Positions 1-10,965 of a DNA stretch of 64,000 nucleotides are shown one piece after another. This DNA is from Lobosporangium transversale (taxonomy: Eukaryota; Mortierellomycota; Mortierellomycetes; Mortierellales; Mortierellaceae). The stretch is from positions 1,076,501 through 1,140,500 of the forward strand of contig NW_019028982.1 in assembly GCF_002105155.1 (NCBI RefSeq). The letters are read 5' to 3'. The notes beneath the pieces were generated by a model that did no database searches, was not told where the DNA came from, and saw only the letters and a list, made by a program, of their open reading frames with translations. Every line of letters starts with the position of its first letter. Positions within the stretch are counted from its first letter, which is position 1. The position numbers and the translations under genes are program-made.

Positions 1-33
1 TCGCCCCAACAAAAAGAATAAAGACAGTGTGCT

Positions 34-2436
34 ATGACGTCCCCTACAGGCTCAGTCTCTGACCTTTTAGCAACTTCAGGCACAGAAGGGAATAGAGAGA
101 GTACACTGGATGCCTCTGTCTTCGTGGATCCTTATTCAGAATCTAATCCTTTCGCAGAGGATTTATTGGAGCCTGTTTTGAGGACTTCGACACCCCTCAA
201 TTTTGGCGAATATTATCCGCGACCGACGGACATGTCTGCTGCTACTGCCAGTGCAAATGTTAACGACACTGATGATGACAACGATGGCGATAATGATGGT
301 AGCGGTAACAGTAATGATAGCAATAAACCTGAGTCGACTTTGCTCTCAAAATCACTTTCTGGTCTGAACCTTAGTGGAAGTCATCAACAAGAACACCGCG
401 ATCCGGAACGGATTTTATCAAGCGGTGATGGTGGAGGAGGGCATCAACGATGGAATAGCGTCGATTCAAATAACCGCTATGATAGTGATGAAGGTCTACA
501 ACAATCATCAAATGAACATGATACCATCAGCACTGCTGCAACGACGACACGGCGAAAGGAAAGCGTAGGGCAGTACCGCCCTGAATCAACACGATCCCTT
601 GGATCACAGGTAATGGAGAGTAAATGTAAAAAGATTCTTCCATCCAATTGGCTCAAGACGTACAAAAGTCAACTGCGCAAAACCATTACTAACTGTCTCT
701 TTCTCTTTGTTTCATAAAAAAAACCATATAGATGTCCTTTAGACTTCCTGAGAACGGCGTGCTTCCTTGGTTTGAGATCACGGTGGGTGAACCCCAAAAG
801 GTTGGGGATGTGATCAATCCTCATATTGTTTATAAGGTTCATGTCAAGGTAAAAAAGTGAGAGACAAAATTTCATTTTTTCTGTGCTCGAATTGGTGGTG
901 CGTCTTACCTTGCTCTTTTTTTTTTTATTTATTTTTTTTTTTTTTATCAAAAAGCTAATCTCTTAGTTCTTTATCTTTCTAAGACAAATTCAACAGCATT
1001 CAAATCAAACGACTTCACAGTGCAAAGGAGATATAAAGACTTTTTATGGCTCTACAACCAATTAACGACTCATAATCCTGGAGTGATTGTACCGCCAGTC
1101 TCAGAGAAACATGCCATTGGACGATTTCAGAACGAGTTTGTAGAAAGCCGTAGAATTGCATTAGAAAGGTGTTTACGGAAGATGACGGCACATCCCATGC
1201 TTTATGGCGATCCAGACTTGAAGCTCTTCTTGGAGAGTGATAGTCTCTTTGCGGAGGTAAAGGAGCTAGCCTGACAAGGATGCCTCTATCATTGCTGTTT
1301 TAAAAGCCACCGTTCCATATGACAAACATTTTTATTATTATTTTCTATTGATGAATTAGATCAAAGAAAAGCGCCAAGATAGCTCAAAGGGATTCATGAC
1401 AAAGTTTGGGGAGACTCTTTCAAGTGCCACTACATTCACAAAAGTGCATGAAACAGATGAGGTGTGTTCACGGTCGCTGGTCTAGGGCTGGAATGGTCAA
1501 TGGCTAACGTGCTGTTGTTTTGATGATACATTTCCTTATTACTAATGCAAACCATCATCTCCCTGATTCTAGTGGTTTGAGTCACGCCGTAATCAGCTAG
1601 AAGTACTTGATAGCCAGCTCAAGTCGTTATTAAAGGCGATTGAAGCCATCATCAAGCAGCGCAAGGATCTTGGAGCTTCATCTGCAGAGTTCGGTGAGAG
1701 TATTGTGTCATTAGCTAGTACCGAACTAAACAAGCCGCTGGCTAACTCGCTTCTCGTCCTTGGTAACCTCAAGATTCGAATCAAGGAGCTTCATGAGAAG
1801 CAAGCTAATATGGACGTGTTAACTTTGGAACATACAGTGGATGAATATATTCGTACGATCGGGTCTATCAAGATTGCATTCATGGCTCGTGCCAAATTCA
1901 ATCAAAATATGGTGCAGGCCCAGAATGACCTTTCGAAAAGGAAGGCTAATTTCGAGAAAATGAGCCAACCTAGCCGCAAGACCAAGCCTGAACGTCTCCA
2001 GCAGCTGCAACAAGAGATTGCAGAGGCAGAGCAACGTGTGGATTCAACCAAAAAGGAGTTTGAAGAGATCTCTAGTTTGATCCGACAAGAGTTTGATCGG
2101 TTTGATCGTGAGAAAGTTGAGGATTTCAAACAGAGTGTGGAAGCATTTCTGGCAAGCATGGTCAAGCATCAGCGCGAGATTGTGGGGCTGTGGGAAAACT
2201 ATTTCAAAGCGCTCAACGGAGCTACTGAAGAACACAACCAAGCACAACAGCAAAGCCAGAATCTTGGCGCATCAAAAGCACAGACCTCATCGCAGGGCGA
2301 TCTATCACCTGCCACAGGAGCAGCGGTGGATACCGCACCTCAGTCTGCCGTTGACAATTCGTACACTCGGGAAGACCATGGCATCCGGACAAATCAGCCG
2401 AATGATGTTCTTTCAGCAAATGCATGGAGCAGCTAG
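34..2436 (+). CDS. VPS5: Sorting nexin VPS5/SNX1-type retromer subunit (PX-BAR)
   Basis: Predicted 643-residue membrane-curving subunit of the retromer complex, which returns receptors such as the vacuolar sorting receptor from endosomes to the Golgi. Five exons fit in phase: 34-609, 732-848, 984-1256, 1360-1461, 1573-2436. Residues 1-192 are acidic, Ser/Asn-rich and probably disordered. A PX domain covers about 206-318, with the phosphoinositide-binding RRYKDF motif near residue 246 and FEITVGEPQKVGDV at its start. The last 290 residues are helical and charged, as expected for a BAR domain, ending in a Gln/Ser-rich tail. Length and order match fungal Vps5 and animal SNX1/2. The ATG at 34 is the first in frame, but only 33 bases lie upstream, so an earlier exon cannot be excluded. 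VPS17 would be its usual partner and is not in the window. Confidence 0.88.
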
Positions 2437-2832
2437 AAATTAGAGTTTTTTAGTCTATACTGAAATACATGTATTAAAAATACAGTGAGGAATAGTTTGC
2501 GATGTTTAGTAAGAAAATGTCAGTTCCGCGCACCATACCCATCTCATCGACTGCAAACGACTACTTGGTTCTGCTATTTCTTTTTTCTTTGCATCTATTC
2601 ATTGTCTTCTCTACTTACATTTCCATGTCTAAAGGAATTGAGACCATTATTGAGTTTCTCCTTCTAATAGTCTAGTGACCAGTGAGCCAATATGTGAAGT
2701 ATATTTGGGATGTCTTCTCTCGTCTCTCTTCTTACATTAGTTCTTCGCCAATTCGTCTTTCTTCCATTCTTCTGATTTCTTTCTAAACCGAGGCTGAGGG
2801 CGGAGCATCCACCACTCTTAGACATCCATTAG

Positions 2833-2870
<38 letters not shown>

Positions 2871-3614
2871 AAGCTACAAAGATTTTTGGAAAAAGGTCTT
2901 CTTGGACTTCTTTTCAGACTTGCCACATTGAGACTTCCTTAGACTCTTGTCCAATGGGGGAGACTAACTCATCCTCTACAGTAAGCCGCAACGCGCCCAA
3001 CTGTTCCGAACGCTTCAAAGTTTGTCTGTAGTCGATTAAGTTGATATTATGATATGTATTGAGTCACAGGATTCAAGAGAGTTGCGCAGCTGAGAATCTT
3101 GGAGTCATTCTTATTGCAGTTATGAGCGACAAAACGGTTTTCAAGCTCAACAAGAATAGTAACAAAAAAAAAAAAAGTGGCTCTTTTCTCGAAGTTTGAC
3201 TTGTTTAAATTTGTTGACGCGTTTAGTCAATTCTGTAGAGTGCATAATCATTCCTCTTTTTTCCTAGTCTGCTACGCATTCTTCCGTATTATTAATTTTT
3301 TTTTTTTTTTTTTTTTTCTTTTTCAGTTTTATTATATAAAGTTTGTGGCTTCGCCTGCCCATATCCCCATATTTTACCAAATGCGTCCTTTTTTTGTTCT
3401 TGCTTATTTATCCGAAAAGAGAAGGATGTGGGTGTTACACGCATAAAAAAGATGTCTACTTTTCTCACGTTTTTTTTTCCTGCCGTTTCTCACGTTCTAT
3501 GTTCAGCTTTATTCTTTTCATCTCTTCCTCTGTCTCCATCTCTATCTCTCTCTATCTCTGCCTCTTCGATAACCACAACAAGAGCAACGACACGATAAAA
3601 AGAAAGTAAAAGAA
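2437..3614. other. Intergenic spacer, no gene seen
   Basis: Holds the 3' end of the VPS5 gene and the 5' region of the next gene. Contains an A tract of about 30 bases (about 2838-2868), an A tract near 3162-3175, a T tract near 3296-3317, and a pyrimidine-rich TCTCTATC-type leader at about 3520-3570 just before the ATG at 3615. No reading frame here looks coding. Confidence 0.6.
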
Positions 3615-4574
3615 ATGGCTCAAGATTCTCAGGATATCAAGATTGGATGGATTGGGCTTGGAGAGATGGGGCTTGGGATGGCTACCAACCTTCAGAAATA
3701 CCTCTCTTCAAAATCCTCTCCTTCTTCTTCACCATCACAACAATATAATCTCACGGTTTGGAATCGGTCACCTGGCAAGACTGAAATAGTTGAGGCCCTG
3801 GGAGCTAAAAAGGCTTCTTCCCTTCAAGAGCTAGTGTTGGAATCCAATGTCATCTTTACATCCCTTGCAAACGATGCAGCGGTGCTATCTGTCTATCAAG
3901 AACTATTCTCTTCCCTCACTAAGCTTCGAATCAAGACACCACTCATCTTTGTAGAAACCTCTACGATTCATCCGAGAACGGCTCAACAGCTCTCAGATCG
4001 ATTGAAATCACTTGCTCCTCAGCATTCTTATCTACAATGTCCAGTCTTTGGCCGACCTCCTGCAGCTCAAGCTGGGGAATTGGTCTGGGTGGCCACTGGA
4101 CCTCCTGAACCGATCTCAAGACTTAGACCTTATTTCGAATCCATGTCCAAATCTATTATCGATCTCAAGACCCCAGATGTGAAAGTCGCCAGTTCGTTCA
4201 AGTTGATTGGTAATTTCTTTGTTGCCGGTACTATTGAGTTATTAGCAGAGGGGCTGTCGTTAGCCGAGAAGACCGGAGTGGATCAGGAAGCGGTCTTAAA
4301 ATTCATTCAGTTGTTTTTCCCGGCTCCTTCTTGGACTGGGTATAGTCAAAAGATGGTGGAGGGGTCAATTATGAGCAAAGAAGGTGGTTTCTCTGTAGAC
4401 TTGGGGATGAAAGATGTGGGTCATATAAGGGATTTAGCCAAGGATAATGGAGCCCATGTACCAACAGCGGATTTGATGTATCAACATTTAACCACTTTGA
4501 AGGATCAAGGGAAAGGGAGCCAGGATTGGGGCAGCGTGATTCAAGTCTTGAGAAAAGGCCCGCCTTCATCTTAA
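3615..4574 (+). CDS. NAD(P)-binding beta-hydroxyacid dehydrogenase (3-hydroxyisobutyrate dehydrogenase family)
   Basis: Intronless 319-residue protein. The N-terminus carries the Rossmann dinucleotide motif GLGEMG (about residues 14-19), typical of the 6-phosphogluconate/3-hydroxyisobutyrate dehydrogenase superfamily. A KLIGN segment near residue 195 holds the likely catalytic lysine, followed by the all-helical C-terminal domain (FFVAGTIELLAEGLSLAEKTGVD). The usual substrate-binding DAPVSGG loop is replaced by QCPVFGRPPAAQAG, as in GLYR1/NP60-like and uncharacterised fungal members. The substrate may therefore not be 3-hydroxyisobutyrate. No mitochondrial targeting signal is obvious, so it is probably cytosolic. 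ATG at 3615 directly precedes the Rossmann fold and follows a pyrimidine-rich leader. Confidence 0.85.
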   Translation: MAQDSQDIKIGWIGLGEMGLGMATNLQKYLSSKSSPSSSPSQQYNLTVWNRSPGKTEIVEALGAKKASSLQELVLESNVIFTSLANDAAVLSVYQELFSSLTKLRIKTPLIFVETSTIHPRTAQQLSDRLKSLAPQHSYLQCPVFGRPPAAQAGELVWVATGPPEPISRLRPYFESMSKSIIDLKTPDVKVASSFKLIGNFFVAGTIELLAEGLSLAEKTGVDQEAVLKFIQLFFPAPSWTGYSQKMVEGSIMSKEGGFSVDLGMKDVGHIRDLAKDNGAHVPTADLMYQHLTTLKDQGKGSQDWGSVIQVLRKGPPSS

Positions 4575-4743
4575 ACCATATATATAGCCTTTCCCACTTC
4601 CCTGTTCCCACTTACCACATCTCCCGTTATCCCATTCATAGTATTTTACTTTCCTTCCTTATGAATGTGAATATGAAGTTGAACCGATGTATATTTGCAT
4701 CAACTTAATGCAAGAATAAAAGCGGTCCTTGTTTGGTAATATG

Positions 4744-5289
4744 CTGCACATTATTATACAGTATCAACCTATCTTTAAGAACAACAACCAGCATGTGCCT
4801 AAATTCATGCGGGACTTCAAGGTTGCAAGGGCTAAACAAGATCAATATAAGGACAGTCTAGGCGACTACATTGACATGGGCGTACATAGCAAGAGTAGGA
4901 GGATCCGGTGTCTGGAAAGCTGCAAACGCAATGACACGACCAGGCGTTTCATCCGTGCCCCATGGCGCCAGGTATCTATGCATGTATTGGATGCAGAATT
5001 TATCACCAATGTTCAGCCCAATAGTATCAAAGTCGACAAAGCCTCAGGTGTCGACAGGATCTCAAGGCGCTAGCGTAACCACATACGGCCAATTTCAGCA
5101 GCACTTGGATATACATATAGAGACATGACATTACCACACCAGTTGCCCATGCCTGTCATTTCCAATGCTGTACATAGAATACTTACGCAGTACAAGCATG
5201 CGAGTTAGTACAGAATACACTATGATGGCCAAGGTGGGACCTATAAGCTGCAACGAGCTCAATCTGGTCAATGCGATATACGCAAGAGA
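4744..5289 (+). pseudogene. Decayed primase-like fragment, copy A of a dispersed repeat
   Basis: About 546 bp closely related to 10035-10560 in the same orientation. One frame is open from about 4744 to a TAG at about 5071-5073. It contains a block of the form DMGVxSKSRRIRCLxSCKR (about 4875-4930). This resembles the DxGVYxxNRxxRxxxSxK motif of archaeo-eukaryotic primases of the PrimPol/UL52/D5 type. Upstream residues HIIIQYQPIFKNNNQH fit the strand that precedes it in those primases. The far end (about 5205-5289) reads YKLQRAQSGQCDIRKR, where copy B keeps CDICKRRH. The frame breaks between the two blocks, so this is a relic. Source element (mobile or viral) is unknown; the family call is from motif memory only. 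Confidence 0.5.
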
Positions 5290-7022
5290 TTAGGAGGCTT
5301 TTATTCAAGTGAAGCTAATTAGAGCTAACAGTGTGGAAATGAGGCTCTATACCATATACTATCTATATACCACTGAAGCAACCTCAGAGCTCGGCCAAGC
5401 TGAGGAGCGGCTATCGCAGCAGCTTCCGTGCTTCCATTTTTTTTTTTCTTTTTCCTGCCTATCGCCTTTGCCTTGGAAGCTACAACATTTATATATATCG
5501 CCGCTTAACAAAACAGGAATGGATGAAACTAAGGATGCAAAGTGCGGTTCAATTCAGAGTATAGTATATATATACATACATGTATATAAATTCTAAAGTC
5601 CAACCAACCTCTAAATCTCACTGAGATTGGGCTGAGCAACTTCAGAAGTCCGTTCGGCCCCTCCTAAGTATAAGAAGCCCATGCTACTACACTTATCATC
5701 AGCGTAGTGAATCTCGGCTCATTACTATTCATGTGGGCTATACACCTATCATACAAGCTATATACCTAATAGAAATAGACAATCAATCAGTCTCTCAGCT
5801 GACTGCAATAGATACTACTTGATCTGTCTACATCATAAATCTTCATCTCAGAACTTAGTGAAATACCCCAGGACCATAGTGTGCAGCAAGAACGAAAGAA
5901 AGATGTGTTTACTATAATCCAGCGATCTTCGTTAAATAAAAAGAGTAAAAAACTTAACTATAGTAAAATCTCACAAATGACTGCTAATCACGACACTTGA
6001 TAGTACAGTAAAAGGGCGGTTGAAAATCATCAGAATGATGTGAATTGAAATGCCCACTGTCTCGATAATTCATAAGAACTTGAAAAAGCATCCATTGGAA
6101 TGACAACTTGCTGAATAAATACTGAGGTTTAAAGTATGAAATCAAGTGATCATGAATATATTTTAGAATTTATTCGTCCCCAAGGTGCTGTGAGTGCATG
6201 AGAAGCTAGAGCACCTTGACATTCGTTCAAGCCCAACCATCATAGCCTGGAGTACAAACGCAAAGTGAGAGAGTTTGATTGATTTTCCGTGCAAGTTTAT
6301 TAATGGTAATAAACACAAAGGTATTTTTCGTGCTGGGGTTGTAACAAGGAACCCAGGGTAATAGGAGACTTTTTCTATTCCCTGCACGTGTATTTTGCTG
6401 AAGGTACAGATGTATACTCTAATAAAGGAAGCCTAGAGGAACAGGTGCCAACCAGCCAATTTCAGTGGCCGCAATTGTCAGTCAGTAGGACAGGATAGGG
6501 TTCTGTTTTCCATATAGTAGGCTTTTCATATGGATCTCAATGAGGTTTTCCTTCATACTTCGAATATCCTAAACCCAGTCTCGATATCACTTTAATTCCA
6601 TTTTTTTTTTTCTTTTTAGCAGTTTCTCTGGTACTTTTGGCGTTATGGAGGAGACTTCTACTAGCAATTAGCAGAAAGAGATAGCCTTGCATCTCAATCT
6701 CAAAAATAGCAAGGTTAAAACACAGCGGTGCGTTTATAAAAACCAAAGCTATTGGAAGCAATGACGATGCCATCTATTATGGGAAGGTGGGGAGGTGGAA
6801 AGTATCTTGCTTATGAAATAACCGCACAGCACAGGGCGAGGGTTGGTAACAGTGGTTCTGAATGCTGAAATAAAATATTCCGTTTTCCTTATGTGAAACC
6901 TTAGTTCTGGCAGGGAGTCAAAGAGCCTTTTTTTCATTTTTTTTTTTTTTTTTTGGAGTTTACAGGGATCTCAGCGCAACAAAGGATCATCTTTTTAGAG
7001 TTCTCCGTTGGGCAGGAAATTG
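5290..7022. other. Gene-poor AT-rich spacer
   Basis: About 1.7 kb with no frame that looks coding on either strand. Contains short AT runs (about 5490-5500, 5560-5595), a perfect small hairpin AATCTCA-CT-GAGATT near 5612-5626, and T/A homopolymer tracts near 6601 and 6938-6955. Probably relic mobile DNA beside primase-like copy A. Confidence 0.5.
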
Positions 7023-7030
7023 TATAAAAA
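7023..7030 (+). promoter_or_regulatory. TATA box of the beta-trefoil gene
   Basis: TATAAAAA sits 105 bp upstream of the ATG at 7135, in a leader rich in CT and ACTCACC. A similar TATAAAAAG lies at nearly the same distance from the TBCE start in this window. A strong TATA suits a highly or conditionally expressed small gene. Confidence 0.5.
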
Positions 7031-7134
7031 GCCCATAATCGCCCTACTACTTCTCTCAAAACTCATCAAAGTCTTCGCCACCTCCTTTTAAACCAAACAT
7101 TTCCCTACTCACCTCTATTCAAGTTCGGCTAACA

Positions 7135-7581
7135 ATGTCTTGCGCCACTGGTCCAGTTTTGCCTGATGGTCTTTACAGAATCTGGCAACAGGAACCTACT
7201 TCTACCCTTTCCTGCTACTTTCCAGAAGCAGAGTCCCCTGTAGTCCTATTGCCTCAAGAAGAAGGAGAAGAGGCACCAAAGACACAGAAATGGGAACTTA
7301 AGAACAATCCAGATAATGGCACCGTCACTTTCTGTCATTGCGACACAGGTCTCTTTCTTTCTTCAAAGGGTGCTGACCAACATGCGCCCGTTATTCTAGG
7401 CAATGAAGAACAGGAATGGGTTTTAGAGGAAGGCAGTAAGAGCGGTCAATTTTTTATTCATCACCCAAGTGGCTCTGATAAGACGAATCTCGATCTGTCC
7501 ATGCTGCTTATTTACCCACCTCGCGTTGTTGTGATGCAGCGAAGGCCTGAATCAGAGTGGAGTTTTGAGCCAGCCAACTAG
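7135..7581 (+). CDS. Small predicted beta-trefoil protein (protease-inhibitor/ricin-B-like)
   Basis: Intronless 148-residue protein with no signal peptide. It has repeated strand-turn patterns typical of a beta-trefoil: LPDGLYRIW at residues 9-17, QKWELKNNPDNGTVTFCH in the middle, and EWVLEEGSKSGQFFIHH followed by EWSFEPAN at the end. The opening and the three Q/E-W-x-x-E units resemble fungal beta-trefoil serine protease inhibitors (MEROPS I66, cospin-like) and ricin-B folds. No QxW lectin signature is clear. Codon use is good and a TATA box lies upstream, so it is likely a real, strongly expressed gene. The fold is inferred; the function is not known. Confidence 0.7.
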   Translation: MSCATGPVLPDGLYRIWQQEPTSTLSCYFPEAESPVVLLPQEEGEEAPKTQKWELKNNPDNGTVTFCHCDTGLFLSSKGADQHAPVILGNEEQEWVLEEGSKSGQFFIHHPSGSDKTNLDLSMLLIYPPRVVVMQRRPESEWSFEPAN

Positions 7582-8020
7582 ACTTATTCGCCAGCTGCTT
7601 TAGCGTCTTATGGTCATTGATGGATTTCAACGTGAGGCGCTTTAATAACATCTTTACTTGTGAAAATCAAATAAATTTTTTTGTATAAAGAACGTGATTT
7701 CATAGCTTTAGTTGCTGTACATGTACATATTGATTTTGTAGTCTTATTCCATCCTGTACCTGACGGTAGGAAAAAAAGCTGCATGATTGATTTGAATCTA
7801 TCCATCTGGACACAACCCTAGTCCAGCATACTTAGATTCCTTTCTGTGTTACATTCGTGGACTGTACCAACATCATCTGACTTGAATAGTCGTTGTCGTT
7901 GCTCGTCAGGATGTCGGCCACGCTCTTACTGTGCCCCTCTGCCACTAAGTGCCTGGATCGCATCCTCCCTTTGCATGTGCCGTGGGGTGAAGGAGTATGT
8001 TTTGGGTTGTGGCTGTTAAA

Positions 8021-8045
8021 GGGGGGGGGGGGGGGGGGGGGGGGG
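8021..8045 (+). repeat. Homopolymer G tract (25 G)
   Basis: An unbroken run of 25 guanines. Other long homopolymers in the window are A or T. It lies in a spacer with no recognised gene (7582-8122), where nothing else of note is seen. Confidence 0.9.
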
Positions 8046-8122
8046 AGAGAATGGGAAGAATAAAGTATGCTAGATTGTTCTTTCGCAAACTATCAATGGA
8101 TGCTCTGTTCTATGCCATGAGT

Positions 8123-9576
8123 AATCAAGGATTCTGAAGCGTATTAACAAAGGGGATGCAGGAATTAAAACCAGTGTCGACATCAGGGAAACCTTCGGTC
8201 GAGCCGTAAAGAATAGATTACTATATAGTAAAGACTTGATATTGGAGTACAATGAGCCTGTTCCAGTCGAGGCTTCGTTTGCTCGAATTGTTGTTAATCA
8301 AAAGAAGAAGGAGTTTACAATTATCGTTGAGCCGATTGCATTTATAGCAGCAATTAACTTGTTTAAAATGTATGACCAAGTTAATCTCGCTTTTTTTTGT
8401 TTCCAAAAGAGAACCCGTCTGGACCAGATAACGTCTTTGTACTGGAATCGGAGGGTAAATATTATCCTGTTTCCGTACAGCCAAAAATCGGCGATAAGGT
8501 CAAGAATTAAGGATGCCCATAATACAACTTGCCATAATTGCATCAAAGAACACCTCTCATCACCGTCTTCTCTCGGCTTTTGCTCGAATGACATATCCTT
8601 GTTGCTGTTGTTTAGGCCTTACTTATCATGTTGTCTTATCACGAACAGGGTGACTATTCAGTAGCTAAAGTCAAAGAAGTCCCTGTCATCAAAGACAAAC
8701 GAATAGAAACGACGTGCTCAATATTAGCTTGTTGAACTTCCTTGAAAGTGCAAGGGAGACCCTCAAGAAGTCAGAATTGACTCGAGTTGTGGAGGATGAG
8801 GAAGAAGGAAGCAAGCCCAAAGAACCACAGGCAAGGAGGACATCAAAGAGAATTGTCGATAAAGCTCAAGCTATGGAAAATAAGGAAGAGTTGAGCAAAG
8901 CCAGCGGATCAAATAAAAGAAAAAGTGAGTCGACTCAAGCGGAAGACGACAAGTCCAATAGGTCAAGCAGGGATAAGAAACCATGGAAAAAGTAGCGATC
9001 GTTTCTTTTACTTCTTTTTACTCGCCATTGTTTATGACAATGGCACAGACACAATTTTATAATATAGCACTAATAGATAAATTAAAATATCACTATTCAG
9101 TAAACCTGAGCAAGGAGAAGTGAGCACACCAAGCGAATTGCCGCAGCTGCATCATCGGAATTTTCTCAAGCAAGTGGCAAGTTGTTTCTATTGTCTATTC
9201 CTATCTTTCCACCCATAAGTTTTGTGTTGGGACCCGACAAGCCATTCCAGGTCACATCAGAGGAGCATCCGATCAAGCAAGCATCATTCAAGGAGATGAT
9301 TGATAATATTTACTGGATCCTGCTTGAAGAGAAACCGATCAAACCTCGGAGAAAAGTGACAATATCACATTCCTCTGTTTCATGGCCGCAGGCGACATAC
9401 ACGTCAAGCTTAAGATTCAGAAGCTCGTTATCAACAATGATCAGAATGTTAAGGCAACACCTAGATATTTAAAACATGCGAGACAGTGTGTCATAAAAAC
9501 TCACATCAATACCGCATATGCAGGAGGATCGCCGAGGTTCAAGCATGAAGAAAAGAGTCGAATGTCAATCAAGTGA
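8123..9576 (+). pseudogene. Unrecognised coding-like stretches, decayed or intron-split
   Basis: Several separate stretches look protein-like on the plus strand. A frame is open from about 8123 to 8360 (GDAGIKTSVDIRETFGR, then VPVEASFARIVV). About 8411-8510 reads NPSGPDNVFVLESEGKYY in another frame. About 8650-8700 reads GDYSVAKVKEVPV. A Lys/Ser/Glu-rich tail runs 8714-8998 and ends in PWKK. A second group at 9215-9576 (GPDKPFQVTSEEHPIKQ, then a shift to GDIHVKLKIQKLVI) is also frame-broken. Possible splice sites exist (for example AG at about 8410), but I could not assemble one clean model. It may be a real multi-exon gene of unknown family or a relic beside mobile DNA. Confidence 0.3.
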
Positions 9577-9860
9577 AAGGAATTTTGTCTTGTAATGAAA
9601 ATACCATATCTATTGAGTATTCTTTACAATCGTTCATCCTTTATGAACGAAGCCATCACTATCCACTTACCCTTTAGACAAACGGGATGGCGCTTTTTAA
9701 TCGGCCCTACACACACACCCAAATCACTAGCCTCATTTTTACCAATCATCTCTTGTTTCCATCACCTGCATTGACATCTATTATTCTAACATTTTATTAT
9801 TCTAACATTTGAATCTACTCCACAATTCTCGCCTTTCTCCCGATAGCAAGAGATCGTTTT

Positions 9861-9998
9861 ATGAGTTTACAAACCTCTCTCATACCGCCTGTCGAGAATC
9901 GAGAAAAGATCCTACAGCTTGAGCAGCGAGTTTTCGAGGAATTCCTTCAGCAACGTATCCAATATGCATCCGAATGCCCAGTGTCGGAGGATCAATGA
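9861..9998 (+). CDS. Small hypothetical ORF (45 aa)
   Basis: ATG at 9861 to TGA at 9996-9998 encodes a short, charged, probably helical peptide with ENREKILQLEQRVFEEFLQQR in its centre. It follows a CCATCACCTGC-type leader and lies just upstream of primase-like copy B. It may be a remnant or leader exon of the same element. No family recognised. Confidence 0.25.
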   Translation: MSLQTSLIPPVENREKILQLEQRVFEEFLQQRIQYASECPVSEDQ

Positions 9999-10034
9999 CG
10001 AGTCCTAAGTTCATCACCCAAGTCTAAGGCGTCA

Positions 10035-10560
10035 CTACACATTGTTATACAATATCAACCTATCTTTAAGAACAACAACCAGCATGTGCCTAAATTTATG
10101 TGGGACTTCAAGGTTGCAAGGGTTAATCAAGATCAATATAAGGACAGTCTAGGCGACTACATTGACATGGGCGTACATAGCAAGAGTAGGAGGATCCGGT
10201 GTCTGGGAAGCTGCAAACGCAATGACACGATCAGGCGTTTCATCCGTGCCCCATGGCACCAATATGAATGCAGAGTTTTTCATCACCGATGTTCAGCCCA
10301 AAGTGGACAAAGCCTCAGATACCAACAGGATCTCAAGGCGCTAGCGTAACCACATACGGTTGATTTCATCAGCACTTGGATATGCATCTAAAGTCATGAT
10401 ATTACCTTGCCAGTTGCCCATGCCTATCATTTTCATTGTTGTACATAGAATGTTTACGCAGTACAAGCATACGAATCTGTACAGAATACACTATGATGGC
10501 CAGTGTGGGACCTACAAGCTGCGACGAGCTCAATCTGGGCAATGCGATATATGCAAGAGA
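10035..10560 (+). pseudogene. Decayed primase-like fragment, copy B of a dispersed repeat
   Basis: Direct repeat of 4744-5289. The frame reads SLHIVIQYQPIFKNNNQH and then the DMGVHSKSRRIRCLGSCKR block (about 10165-10225), as in PrimPol/UL52/D5-type primases. An indel near 10258 shifts the frame relative to copy A. After a gap, about 10470-10580 reads YRIHYDGQCGTYKLRRAQSG followed by CDICKRRHNENG. This Cys-Cys-His arrangement recalls the zinc-binding C-x2-C-x-R-x-H motif near the C-terminus of herpesvirus/NCLDV-type primases. It has more of the zinc motif than copy A but an earlier frame break, so both are relics. Confidence 0.5.
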
Positions 10561-10597
10561 AGGCATAACGAGAATGGCTAACTTCAAGTGAGTCGAA

Positions 10598-10738
10598 ATG
10601 GAACAGCAACACTACAGAGCTATAGCCGAGAGTTTAACTCGCAATATCCTCGTCAGGGAATTGGATTTCAACGAAAAGATTCTCCTAAGACAACATCTTG
10701 CTATGGCGACTGTTCGGACTCCATTTGATACTGTATAA
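10598..10738 (+). CDS. Small hypothetical ORF (46 aa)
   Basis: ATG at 10598 to TAA at 10736-10738. Encodes a helical, charged peptide (AESLTRNILVRELDFNEKI). It lies between primase-like copy B and the hAT element. Similar in size and character to the ORF at 9861, so both may belong to one element that carried the primase. Not recognised. Confidence 0.2.
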   Translation: MEQQHYRAIAESLTRNILVRELDFNEKILLRQHLAMATVRTPFDTV

Positions 10739-10965
10739 ACACCTGAACACTACCACATGCCATTGACTATTCCACGTCCCTTGTACAATACTCTTAGCAC
10801 ACACCAGAGCTTTCGCAAGGGATGAGCCAATACTTCGACAAACATATAACATTCAGTGGATACATCACAGCTCTTGGTTTGTGGAAGCGCTGAAAGTATG
10901 CGGAAAACGGGAACCATTTGTGTTTTTTAGCAACAAGCGTGGTTTCAAAAAAGTGTGCCTCCAAG

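Noticed and set aside
4729-5073. Copy A primase-like frame as an intact 114-residue gene
   Set aside because: The conserved zinc part lies downstream in a different frame, and the repeat partner at 10035 shows the same truncating stop.
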